Below, piece by piece: positions 24,854-34,200 of a stretch of DNA of 41,900 nt. The stretch's first letter is position 1. The number at the start of each line of letters is the position of its first letter. The DNA comes from Verrucomicrobiota bacterium (GTDB lineage Bacteria; Verrucomicrobiota; Lentisphaeria; Oligosphaerales; Oligosphaeraceae). Under the pieces are notes generated by a model, which saw only the letters and a program-made list of their open reading frames with translations, was not told where the DNA came from and did not search any database. Location of the stretch: contig JAGVUR010000141.1 in the NCBI GenBank assembly GCA_019136135.1, positions 1-41,900 of the forward strand, given 5' to 3'. Both the position numbers and the translations under genes were made by a program.

Positions 24854-25237
24854 ATGTTGTCAGGATTTCATCATGTCGCTTTGAAGTGCGCCGATTTTGA
24901 CAAATCCGTTGCCTTCTACACCGCCATTGGCGCCGCCTTGGAGAGAAGCTGGGGCGAAGGTGACGATCGCGCTTGCATGCTCGCAATCGGAAACGGATGC
25001 TACCTGGAACTCTTCGCAGGCGGCAAGCCCGGTGACAAGGCAGGTGTCTGCCTGCACTTCGCAATCCGTTCAACCAATACACAGGCAGATTTTGACAAGG
25101 CGATCGCAGCAGGAGCAATCGTTGACAAGCCAGTCACAACCCTCACCATCCCATCGAAACCCGAACCACTGCCCGTAACACTGGCTTTCGTCAAGGGACC
25201 GGACGGCGAAACCATCGAATTCTTCCAGGTCCTATAA
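24854..25237 (+). CDS. VOC-family (glyoxalase-like) protein
   Basis: 127 residues, a single vicinal-oxygen-chelate domain made of two beta-alpha-beta-beta-beta units. FHHVALKCADFDKSVAFYTA opens unit one. Potential metal ligands are His6 or His7, the Glu in YLELF, the His in CLHFAI and the Glu in TIEFFQ. The function could be glyoxalase, epimerase or dioxygenase-like; sequence alone does not decide. TAGGAG at 24839-24844 fits the ATG at 24854 better than the TTG at 24845. Confidence 0.85.
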   Translation: MLSGFHHVALKCADFDKSVAFYTAIGAALERSWGEGDDRACMLAIGNGCYLELFAGGKPGDKAGVCLHFAIRSTNTQADFDKAIAAGAIVDKPVTTLTIPSKPEPLPVTLAFVKGPDGETIEFFQVL

Positions 25238-25263
25238 GAAGTCGTTGCAGACATAGCGCACAA

Positions 25264-25355
25264 CGCCATCCCTTTTTGTTTGGATGGGATGGCGTCCTCC
25301 AAGAGCCGTGGTTTTCCAAGCGTAATCCTTGACCGACCACGGCTTTCGGTTTTTT
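25264..25355 (+). terminator. Tandem hairpins after the VOC gene, possible terminator
   Basis: CGCCATCCC (25264-25272) pairs with GGGATGGCG (25286-25294). AGCCGTGG (25304-25311) pairs with CCACGGCT (25337-25344) across a 25-base loop, and six T follow at 25350-25355. The second could terminate the VOC transcript, although its loop is long. The T-run lies inside the longest version of the next gene's frame, which argues for that gene's ATG at 25374. Confidence 0.4.
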
Positions 25356-25373
25356 AGAATCCCTTCGACCATC

Positions 25374-27560
25374 ATGTTGCTTGCCGTATTTTCAATCTTG
25401 TTGGCAGTCGTAATCCTGCTTGCCCATCGCGGCATGCTAGCCCGGACGCAACCTAGGCTGGCATGGATGATTACAATCGCCCGACTCGTCGCACTGACCG
25501 CCTTGACCCTGATGGTCGCAGACTTGAAACGCTCCGTGACCAGGCCTGAAAAGGATCAATGCAAAATCCTTGTCTTCGCAGATGCATCAAAATCAATGAA
25601 AGTCAACGATGCAAAAATGCAAACCCGTTTGCAAAAGGTTGAAAGTCTTTTTAGTGATAATAAATGCATTGATGAATTGCAGCAATTAGGGCGGGTTGAA
25701 AACCAGGTTTTTGCAGATGACGTGCAATCGGTCCAACGCTTGGATCGACTGAACTTCCTTCCGGGAAACACAAATTTGGCAGCGCCATTGAGGCAGATTC
25801 TGGACGTGGATTCGTTGGGGTTGCCTGTTGCGGCTACCGTCCTCATTTCCGATGGACGCCATACCCACGGCGATTCCCCCATACAAGTCGCTAAATCGCT
25901 TGCAGCCGCAAAAATCCCAGTTTCCACGGTACTGATCGACGAAGCCGAAAGACCCTATGACATTTCCCTGAAAATCCATGAGGCGCATATTGTCGCCGAT
26001 GCAGGGCAACCCTTTGCCGTCCAAGCATTTATATCTTCTAACAGCTCGAAAGCCGAGACAGTTACCGTCACCCTCGAGCAGGATGGCGCCGAGCCAAGCT
26101 CGAAAACCGTCCAAGTTCCCCCAGGCGCCAAAGACTTCCAGGTCGAATTCAAAACATCCTCGACACTGCCGGGAAAACACCTCCTTAAATTACAGGCGAC
26201 AACCCAAAAGCAAGATGCCAATCCCGATAACGACCTGGACTGCGCAATCGTACAAATCCAACAACCGCCGAAAATGAATATCCTATACCTTGCGGCATCC
26301 CTAGATTGGGAATGGAAATACATTCGGCTCATGGCGAAAGACGATAAGCAATTCGTGTTCTCAGCACTCGTCAAGGCAAATCGATCCGAAGATCAAGAGC
26401 ATCAATTCATCCTGGAAAACATCCCCGACGAAACGATGGGCAAGTTGGCAGGGGATTTTCCGCAAGCCCCGGAGTTCTATGAACCCTATGATGTCGTGAT
26501 TGTGGAGACAACTGTATTTTCCCAGTTGAGTCCCGCTGCCGTCGATGCCCTGGTGGCGTTCGTCCAGAACAAGGGCGGCGGCCTGTTGCTTAGAGGCTCG
26601 CTGGAACCCGTGCCCGACACCTTCAGGAAATTGCTTCCGTTCCAGGAAACACAGGCCCTGCTGCTCGCAAAGCCCGTCAGGGCGACGATTGCACCGCAAT
26701 CGATTTTCTCGCAGGATCGCCTGTCACCGATGGGTGTCGCAAACGGATTTTTCCTGCCAAAACTGACGATCTTGACCATTCCAACCCAACTTAAGATTTC
26801 TGCCAGGACCGCCCTGGAAACTGTCAGGCCAATCCACAACGAACGGAACAACGCGCCGCTCCTCATCGCTCACGCCTACGGCGCGGGAAAGGTCGCTTTC
26901 ACGGCTATCTCAGATACGTGGAAATGGAGACTCGAATCCGATCAAACAGCCGAAATACATCGGCAATTCTGGAAAGAAGTGATACATTTCCTTGCGCAAT
27001 CGGCGAAGCCCAGGCTCAATCCCCTTAATCACGGACAGAAAATCCAACTCGATACAACCACAATTCTTAAACTCGATGTCCTCGGACAAGACTTCAAACC
27101 CGCGCCAGACGCAAAGCCAATCCTTGAAATCACAGGACCAGATCATGAAAATTCGACTCTGGAAATGCAGCCCTCCCTAGACGAACCGGGACAATACGAA
27201 GCTCTTTTCAATCCACGCCTGCCAGGACTCTATAAACTCAAATACAATACCAAAATCGCCTCCGCAAAGGATGAAATCCCGCTGACCGCAAACGCAATAG
27301 TCGTCGCAATAGCATCAGGTCCGGAATCCCTTAATCTCGACCCGGATCCGGATCTGCTCCGAGACCTGGCGCGAATCACGGAAGGACGATTCTATAATCT
27401 GGAGGAATTCAAAAACAAGCCCGATTCCATACCGATTTCGCCCAGGATCCCAACCACAACAACCACCACGAACCTGATTCCACCAACAATCCTATATGCT
27501 GTTTTCGCCATAGCCTTCATCGCCGCAATCTCGTTCAGAAGACGTATCGGACTCAAATAG
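25374..27560 (+). CDS. VWA-domain membrane protein with amidotransferase-like segment
   Basis: 728 residues from this ATG, 743 if a TTG at 25329 is used; neither has a Shine-Dalgarno. Two hydrophobic helices open the chain (MLLAVFSILLAVVILLAH and ITIARLVALTALTLMVADL). A von Willebrand A domain begins CKILVFADASKSM, whose DxSxS metal site is intact (about 69-73). An Ig-like region follows, then a class I glutamine-amidotransferase-like fold without an evident catalytic Cys (VVIVETTVFSQLSPAAVDAL, then GGGLLLRGS). A C-terminal helix (PTILYAVFAIAFIAAIS) ends the protein. This arrangement is typical of large PVC and Bacteroidota membrane proteins near MoxR/BatA-type clusters; none of those partners is here. 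Function unknown. Confidence 0.82.
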   Translation: MLLAVFSILLAVVILLAHRGMLARTQPRLAWMITIARLVALTALTLMVADLKRSVTRPEKDQCKILVFADASKSMKVNDAKMQTRLQKVESLFSDNKCIDELQQLGRVENQVFADDVQSVQRLDRLNFLPGNTNLAAPLRQILDVDSLGLPVAATVLISDGRHTHGDSPIQVAKSLAAAKIPVSTVLIDEAERPYDISLKIHEAHIVADAGQPFAVQAFISSNSSKAETVTVTLEQDGAEPSSKTVQVPPGAKDFQVEFKTSSTLPGKHLLKLQATTQKQDANPDNDLDCAIVQIQQPPKMNILYLAASLDWEWKYIRLMAKDDKQFVFSALVKANRSEDQEHQFILENIPDETMGKLAGDFPQAPEFYEPYDVVIVETTVFSQLSPAAVDALVAFVQNKGGGLLLRGSLEPVPDTFRKLLPFQETQALLLAKPVRATIAPQSIFSQDRLSPMGVANGFFLPKLTILTIPTQLKISARTALETVRPIHNERNNAPLLIAHAYGAGKVAFTAISDTWKWRLESDQTAEIHRQFWKEVIHFLAQSAKPRLNPLNHGQKIQLDTTTILKLDVLGQDFKPAPDAKPILEITGPDHENSTLEMQPSLDEPGQYEALFNPRLPGLYKLKYNTKIASAKDEIPLTANAIVVAIASGPESLNLDPDPDLLRDLARITEGRFYNLEEFKNKPDSIPISPRIPTTTTTTNLIPPTILYAVFAIAFIAAISFRRRIGLK

Positions 27561-27584
27561 AGGACAACCAAGGAGGGCAATGCC

Positions 27585-28304
27585 ATGAAAATCCTAGTCA
27601 CCGGAGCGGCAAAACGTATCGGGGCAGCTGTCGTCAAATACCTCGCGCAAAAAGGACACCAATGCGTGATCCACTGCAATCGATCACTGGAACAGGCCCG
27701 AGAACTCCGTGAATCGCTCCCCAACCCGAAACAACATGAAGTCGTCAAGGCGGATCTGACAGACCCGGAACAACGCCAGAGCCTATTCAAAAAACCTTTT
27801 GACGTGCTCGTAAACAATGCGTCACAATACATCAAGGTTGCATTGGAAGATGCACAAAATGATACATTGTTGAATGTCTATGATGTTAATTTCTTTATGC
27901 ATTTTGAAATGATGAGACTTTTTCATCAACTATGCAAAAAAGGTCAGATAATCAATATTCTCGATCATCGTATTGACCACCCCGATCCCCGCTCAGGGCC
28001 CTACGCCTTCGCGAAAAAATCCTTGCGAGACGCGACCTTGGCCTGTGCAATCCAGTGGGCGCCCGACATCAGGACCAATGCAATCGCACCGGGATTCGTC
28101 CTCCCGCCCGATGGAGTCCCTCTCGAAAAGATGGACAGGCTTGTCCAGGGCACCCCAGGAAAAGTCGCACCAACCCCTGAAGACGTCGCAAAAACCGTGG
28201 AGTTTCTAATGACCACGCCTGCGATCAACGGACAGGTGATCTACCTCGACTCAGGAATGCACCTCATCGCACCCTGCAGCGCAACGCAACTCGAAAAGCT
28301 CTGA
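27585..28304 (+). CDS. Short-chain dehydrogenase, pteridine-reductase-like
   Basis: 239 residues. The nucleotide loop VTGAAKRIG (5-13) has the Arg-Ile-Gly form found in pteridine reductases and FolM rather than the usual Gly-Ile-Gly. NNAS (about 82-85), a Tyr-x3-Lys pair in YAFAKKS (about 145-151) and the closing region APGFVLPP complete the Rossmann enzyme. The catalytic Ser is replaced in the strand IINILDHRIDHPD, where Asp-His-Arg stands in its place, as in that subgroup. AAGGAGG precedes the ATG. It follows the VWA gene by 24 bp. Confidence 0.85.
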   Translation: MKILVTGAAKRIGAAVVKYLAQKGHQCVIHCNRSLEQARELRESLPNPKQHEVVKADLTDPEQRQSLFKKPFDVLVNNASQYIKVALEDAQNDTLLNVYDVNFFMHFEMMRLFHQLCKKGQIINILDHRIDHPDPRSGPYAFAKKSLRDATLACAIQWAPDIRTNAIAPGFVLPPDGVPLEKMDRLVQGTPGKVAPTPEDVAKTVEFLMTTPAINGQVIYLDSGMHLIAPCSATQLEKL

Positions 28305-28360
28305 TGCTGAATGCTGAATGCTGAATGCTGAATGCGGAATGCGGAATGCGGAATGCGGAA
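28305..28360 (+). repeat. Heptamer array, TGCTGAA x4 then TGCGGAA x4
   Basis: Eight uninterrupted 7-bp units start at the base after the SDR stop codon. The first four are TGCTGAA and the next four TGCGGAA. Confidence 0.95.
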
Positions 28361-28366
28361 TGCCCC

Positions 28367-28473
28367 GTCCGACCCGTCCGACCTGTCCGACTGGGTCCGA
28401 CTGGGTCCGACTGGGTCCGACCGGGTCCGACTGGGTCCGACCGGGTCCGACCGGGTCCGACCGGGTCCGACTT
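28367..28473 (+). repeat. GTCCGA array, 11 copies at 9-10 bp period
   Basis: Eleven GTCCGA cores start at 28367, 28376, 28385 and then every ten bases to 28465, separated by CCC, CCT, CTGG or CCGG. It directly follows the heptamer array. A looser GTCCCA-rich run (about 28517-28568) comes next. Confidence 0.95.
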
Positions 28474-29040
28474 GTCTAAGGCTCAGAACTTCCACACCTA
28501 CAAAACCCAAGCCAACGTCCCATAGTCCCAGTCCCATGGGTCTCATTTGTCCCATTCGTCCCAGTCCCATCCCCCGCCACAAAGGCAAAATTTCCCATTG
28601 TGTTCAGCGCTAATAAATTTCAGACGCTAAATATGGAATCTTCATGCGGCTGAAACGCTATGCACGATTGATACTCAAAAAAAATTCAAAAAAAAATCTT
28701 TTTTCAATTTGCATATTTGCTAGAATGGTGTAATTTGTACTTGTGACTAGACTTGTCTCAAGTACGAATTGAGCATAGAATTTGTCCCCTTTCGGGGGGT
28801 TGAAAAAACATGTTAATGACCTTGAACCTGGCTTGAGGGATCGGCCGGGGGATAGGGGATTTATGTTCCGATCCCTTTATCAAGACCAAAATAGGCTCAA
28901 AATCAGCCATCTACAGGTTATCAACAAGCTTTTGACATACAAGCGAACAGGTTGTTCCCAGTGTCGGAACAAAAAAAACGATGAAAACAAACAAAATTTA
29001 CGATAATCAACAAACCCAGAAGCAGGTAAAGGAGTCGAAA
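28474..29040 (+). promoter_or_regulatory. Long non-coding leader region upstream of tpsB
   Basis: No gene is supported. The DNA turns AT-rich from about 28660, with a possible -10 TAGAAT at 28721-28726 but no good -35. Downstream come GTACTTG/CAAGTAC (28737-28743 with 28759-28765), CCCC-TTTC-GGGG near 28786 and GGGATCGG/CCGATCCC (28837-28844 with 28868-28875), all potential RNA hairpins. The leader ends in AAAGGAG (29028-29034). Confidence 0.45.
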
Positions 29041-31266
29041 ATGACATCGAAAACCTCAAAATTTGTCGCCACTATTATTCTTGCGGCACTGTTCATCGTT
29101 CCCAATCTCCGTGCTCAAGCCACGGTGGATGAGGCAAAGCAGGCATTGAAAAATGCCGAGAAGAACCTGAAGGTCGCCACAAAGGCGGCCAAGAAAGCAG
29201 AGAGCGCAGTCAAGGATGCGTCAGGCACCTTGAACTCGGCTGACAAGGAATTGACGAAGATCAACAAGGAACTGGCAGGCTTGCAGGAAAAGCTCCAAGC
29301 CGCGACGGAAAAGGACAAGCCAGTCGTTCAATCAAAGATCGCCACTGCGAACAACAAGCTGGCGGCCGCAAATGCCAAGAAGGAAGAAGCGACAAAGGCG
29401 CTGGCTGATGCAAAAGCCAATGCAGCGCAGGCCCAGGCAACTGCAGCAAATGCTGAAAAGGCAGTAGCCGATGCGAAGGCGACCTTGGCAGCTGCGAAGA
29501 CCACCGCAAAGAACACCGAAGCAAAGGACCAGGCCGCGGCGAAAGCAGACAAGGAAGCCAAGAAGAACGAACCCGTAGTGCTTCCTTGGACTCCTGAACC
29601 ACAGCACAAGTTGCCGATGCTCCAGGGCGACCAGAAGCTGACGGTCCCGGAAGCGAAGGTCGCCGACATCGTCGCGGCAGATACCCCGCTGCCGCAGTTT
29701 GACATCGCAATGGTTTCCGGCGACAGGAAGATCGTCGAGAAGCTCCCGGTTTGGAATGCCTGGAAAGAATACGTCGAATTCAACAAAGTCACCCCGAAGG
29801 ATATCAACGAGTTCCACGGAAAACTGATCAAGGCCCTGCAGGAAGAAGGATACGTTTTCGCGCAAGTCGAATTCCCCACGAAGATTTGGTCGACGGGAAT
29901 CTTCCTTGCGAAGGTTGACTGCGGACAGTTGGGCGACATCACGGTCAAGAACCAGAAGCACTACTCCGCAAAGCAAATTGTCCGCGCCCTGGAGAACAAG
30001 GAAGGACGCTTCAACTACGCCAATGTCCATTCGGACCTGTTTGACCTGAACGCCAAGCCGGACCTGAAGCTGCAAACCTCGCTGAAGCCGATCCAGCAGG
30101 GCGGACGAAGAATCATCAATGCGGAAATCGAAGTCGACGACAAGCTCCCGATCCACGGATCGATCGAAGCCAGCAACAGCGCGGCGAAAGACGCCAGGAA
30201 CGACTGGAGAATCAGGACGACACTCCAGCACTTGAATATCACAAAGCACAACGACTCCTTGACCTTCGACTGGTTGACGACAGGAAGGATCGGAGAAGAC
30301 ATGAACGCGCTCTCGCTCTCATACTTCCTCCCAATCACGGAAGACCTTTCATTCAACATCTACGGAGGCTGGAGCTCCAACTACACGGATGAAGTGCTCC
30401 CGGAAATCTCAGTCCGAGGCCGCGGCGCCTTCGGAGGACTCCAGTTCACCTATACCTTCTATGAAACGATGCGCGACCGCTTGCAGCTGTCCGCAGGCTG
30501 GTTCTACCAGAGGATAACCAACTACCAGGATGTCGAGACGGATACCGGCAGCGTCCGCTTTGACAATGGCGACATCACCATCTCGATGCCGACGATTACC
30601 TTGGGCTACACCCAGAAGATATTTGACTCGCTGCACGGCCGCAACTTCGCAAGCATCACCTTGCAGCAGAACCGCGCCGGAACATTTGGTTCCACATCCA
30701 GCAGGGGCTTCGTCGCCGCATCCGGAACGGACGGCGACTTCACGATCGCGAAGATCCAGCTCGCACGTTTCCAGAGATTGTTCGAGGGCAAGGATGCTCC
30801 CGGCAAGTGGACACTGTTCGCCAAGTTTGATGCCCAGCTGGCTTCCGACAGGATGCCGACAATTACACGCGAATACCTCGGCGGACGCAACTCCGTCAGA
30901 GGATACGAGGAATCCGAAGTCAATGGCGACCACGCATTCGTAGGAACCCTCGAACTGAGGACGCCGCTGATCGAAAACTTCATCCCGGGACTCAAGAAAG
31001 ATACGCAATACGTAAAGGACAACCCGGAATACTGGCAGCAGCACAGGCTCCAGTTCCTCCTCTTCTCAGATTTCGGATATGTCGCCTATGACGACAAGAC
31101 AAGCGGCGCCGACGACCAGGGGCTGATCTCGGTCGGCGCTGGATTCAGGCTTGGACTTACCAAATACTCGCAGATGTCTCTCGACTATGGCTATCCCATT
31201 CTCGATGCATCGGACGATACGCCGGACGCTGGTCGCTTCCATGTCAGCTTGCAACTTCAGTTCTAA
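29041..31266 (+). CDS. TpsB outer-membrane transporter (ShlB/FhaC-like) with N-terminal coiled coil
   Basis: 741 residues. Residues 1-27 are a signal peptide ending LRAQA. Residues about 28-180 are Ala/Lys/Glu-rich coiled coil (KQALKNAEKNLKVATKAAKK and onward), not found in ordinary TpsB proteins, where one short helix plugs the pore. POTRA-like modules occupy about 215-365. A beta-barrel runs to the end, with the Omp85-family motif VRGYEE (619-624) for loop L6 and a terminal strand HVSLQLQF ending in Phe. The ATG is set by AAAGGAG six bases upstream, in preference to an in-frame ATG at 28981. It would export the TpsA encoded 18 bases downstream. Confidence 0.88.
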   Translation: MTSKTSKFVATIILAALFIVPNLRAQATVDEAKQALKNAEKNLKVATKAAKKAESAVKDASGTLNSADKELTKINKELAGLQEKLQAATEKDKPVVQSKIATANNKLAAANAKKEEATKALADAKANAAQAQATAANAEKAVADAKATLAAAKTTAKNTEAKDQAAAKADKEAKKNEPVVLPWTPEPQHKLPMLQGDQKLTVPEAKVADIVAADTPLPQFDIAMVSGDRKIVEKLPVWNAWKEYVEFNKVTPKDINEFHGKLIKALQEEGYVFAQVEFPTKIWSTGIFLAKVDCGQLGDITVKNQKHYSAKQIVRALENKEGRFNYANVHSDLFDLNAKPDLKLQTSLKPIQQGGRRIINAEIEVDDKLPIHGSIEASNSAAKDARNDWRIRTTLQHLNITKHNDSLTFDWLTTGRIGEDMNALSLSYFLPITEDLSFNIYGGWSSNYTDEVLPEISVRGRGAFGGLQFTYTFYETMRDRLQLSAGWFYQRITNYQDVETDTGSVRFDNGDITISMPTITLGYTQKIFDSLHGRNFASITLQQNRAGTFGSTSSRGFVAASGTDGDFTIAKIQLARFQRLFEGKDAPGKWTLFAKFDAQLASDRMPTITREYLGGRNSVRGYEESEVNGDHAFVGTLELRTPLIENFIPGLKKDTQYVKDNPEYWQQHRLQFLLFSDFGYVAYDDKTSGADDQGLISVGAGFRLGLTKYSQMSLDYGYPILDASDDTPDAGRFHVSLQLQF

Positions 31267-31284
31267 TAGGGAGGAATAGAACGT

Positions 31285-34200
31285 ATGACACAGCTTATAA
31301 CTAAAAATCAATATAAGACAAACACTAGCACCGCGAAGAGCGGAAAGGGGAAGCACATGAACTTGCTCACTCACAGCCGTAAGCGCAAGTCCGCATTGAA
31401 GATCTTTTCGATCTTGATGACGGCAATTCTGATTTTCTCACCAGGTGGACTCTTGGCAGGTTCACTCCCCTCGGGACAAAGCGTCGTCAAAGGCAAGGTG
31501 ACCGTCACAACCCATGGCAATGTGATGGACATCGACCAGGCGACACAAAAGGCAATCGTCAACTGGCAGAAGTTCAACATCGGCGAAGGCTATACCGTCA
31601 ATGTCAACCAAATCAACCAGACCGCAGCCATGCTGGCGCGAGTGATCGGAAACGATCCCTCCAAGATTCTTGGCAATTTGAATGCAACAGGGCATTTCTA
31701 CCTGATCAACCAGAACGGGATCTTCTTCGGGCAGAATGCACGGATCAACGTCGGCGCGTTGATTGCATCGACGATGGACATCAGGGACGACGACTTCATG
31801 GCCGGCCAGCTGAACTTCTTCGGCGATTCGACCGCCAGCGTCGTCAATGCAGGCCAAATCAACGCTGACGCCGTCGCGCTGCTCGGCAAGGACGTCCAGA
31901 ACCTCGGGACGATCAATGCCAACCAGGTCGGACTCGTCGCCGCCCAGAAGGCAGTGACCCTGGGTGACTTCGGCGGCGGAGCCAAGCTGATCGTCGATTT
32001 CTCGGGCTTCGACAAGGCGACGGACACGGCTGTGGACACCTCTATTATTAATAAAGGTATAGTCAATGCGGGCGAGGACGGCGACGTCGTCCTGTTCGCG
32101 GAAGCCGGCGTCGCTTCCAACGAGGAAGGCTACGTCAAGGCGGATTCCCTGGAAATCTCCGGCGACTTCGTCGATCTCAACAAGCTGGGAGAGTTTGACG
32201 TCAACAACCTGCTGATCGATCCTACCGGAACGCTGACCATCCTCGGCTACATCCTGCCAACAATTGATGGTGGTGGCAACGTCAATTGGAATGACGGGTA
32301 CACCGGCAACGATGGAAACCAAAATATCTCCGAGAACCATCTGAACGCTTTGGCACAAGGGACAAACCTCACCCTGATGTTTGACAACTTCGTTCTGAAT
32401 ACCAGCCCCAATTCATATTTAGACATCTATCTTTCTCCTGGTCGAACCTTGACTTTCTCCACTAACGACCTCACCACGGGTACGTTTAACTTCAATAACA
32501 GATACATCAGCTCTGTCCAGAACATCGTCATCAACGCAGGTAACATCGGAGGGAACGCCATCATCAAGACACCCGGCAACAATCGCCGAGACGTGACCCT
32601 CAATGTATACAACGGATTCACAGTAGGGGCTGATGGAAAGGTCGTCACCCTGACATCCACGACGGGGTTCATCAACAGCCTTGATGGAGCTAACCGCATC
32701 AATGCTTCCGAAGAATTGAGGCTCAACGCCAAAACTGGGATGAATATTGTCTCCGTTTCACCCATCATCAGCGTTGGCGATTCTGATGGCGATATTACAA
32801 TCTATAACAACATTCTCACGAACAACACTTCATACTTAAGACTTAGGGCATTGGACGGGAATGATATCAACGCTGCCAGCTTTTCACTTCGAAACTACAA
32901 TGACGTGTTGATTGAAAATGCCATTGATATTACGGGGGCGTTGTCCATAGAAGCCCAATCCTCCAATATCGCGGGCGACATTGTTTCCAGTACCCCAAGT
33001 GCTGTTGCGGGTCAGAACAACTCTGTCGGCGACATCGGCATCATGGCACCCATTAGCGCGGGTTCCATCACTTTGGATGCCGACGGCATCGTCATCACGT
33101 CGTCCGTTCCAGCAGAAGCGGCGACGCTGACTACCACCAATGGCGACCTCAACATCACCGCAAGGAATGTGTGGAACAGGACGAATGCCATCGACCTCAA
33201 CAATGCCTTGACTGCTGCGGGATATATCTCAATTAATAAGGCTGGGACAGGTAACGCTGGTGCCATCGTTGGTTCAGCAGCAGCCACGATGACCGCCGGT
33301 ACAGGAATCACCGTCATCAACGATCGCGGTAACATCGACCTGTCAGGTCCGATGGCTACGACAGCTGGCGGCGTTGCCATCACAGCGCATCGAGGCAACA
33401 TCGACCTTGCGGATACCGCCGCGATAAATGCAACCGCAGGCGATATCAACATCCTGAGCAACCAAGGCAACATCGACATCAAATCCGATGAAATCACTGC
33501 AAGTGCAGGTTCGGTCTTCATCACCACGAATCAAGGCTCCATCGACCTGGGCAATGGCGGTGCAACCGATACGGTCACCGCAGGAACAAATATCAGGATC
33601 CGGGCTGAAAACAATCAACCTGGAGACAACCACATCGCCATCGATGCGGTGCTGGATGCACAGGATAGCATCGAAATCTATTCCATGGGCGACGCCGCCG
33701 GTGACATCACGTCAACAAATGAAGCAACGATGTCTGCGGCTGGCGACGGCATCAGGATCTTTAACGAGCTAGGTGGCATCAGCCTCAGGTCCGATGCAAT
33801 CACCGCGCACAACGGCTTGATCGACATCGAAACTGACCAAGGCTCCATCGACCTGGGCAATGGCGGTGCAACCGATACGGTCACCGCAGGAACAAATATC
33901 AGGATCTGGGCTGAAAACAATCAACCTGGAGACAACTACATCGCCATCGATGCGGTGCTGGATGCACAGGGTGACATTGGCATCTATTCCGTAGGCGCCG
34001 CCGCCGGTGACATCACGTCAACAAATGAAGCAACGATGTCTGCGGCTGGCGACCGTATCAGGATCTTTAGCGCGCGAGGTGACATCAGCCTCAGGTCCGA
34101 TGCAATCACCGCGCACAACGGCTCGATCGATATCAAAACTTTCCTAGGCTCCATCGACCTGGGCAATGGCGGCGATCCGACCGACAAGGTCACCGCAGGA

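Noticed and set aside
28367..28473. CRISPR array
   Set aside because: The unit is only 9-10 bp with no spacers, so it is a simple tandem repeat; no cas gene is present.
28241..28588. Minus- and plus-strand frames rich in GPxRTRSDPVGP or RPGPTGSD repeats
   Set aside because: They are translations of the GTCCGA and TGCTGAA arrays and have no start context or homology.
28782..29006. 74-codon plus-strand frame upstream of tpsB
   Set aside because: It needs a TTG start without a Shine-Dalgarno, crosses hairpin DNA and has no recognisable composition.
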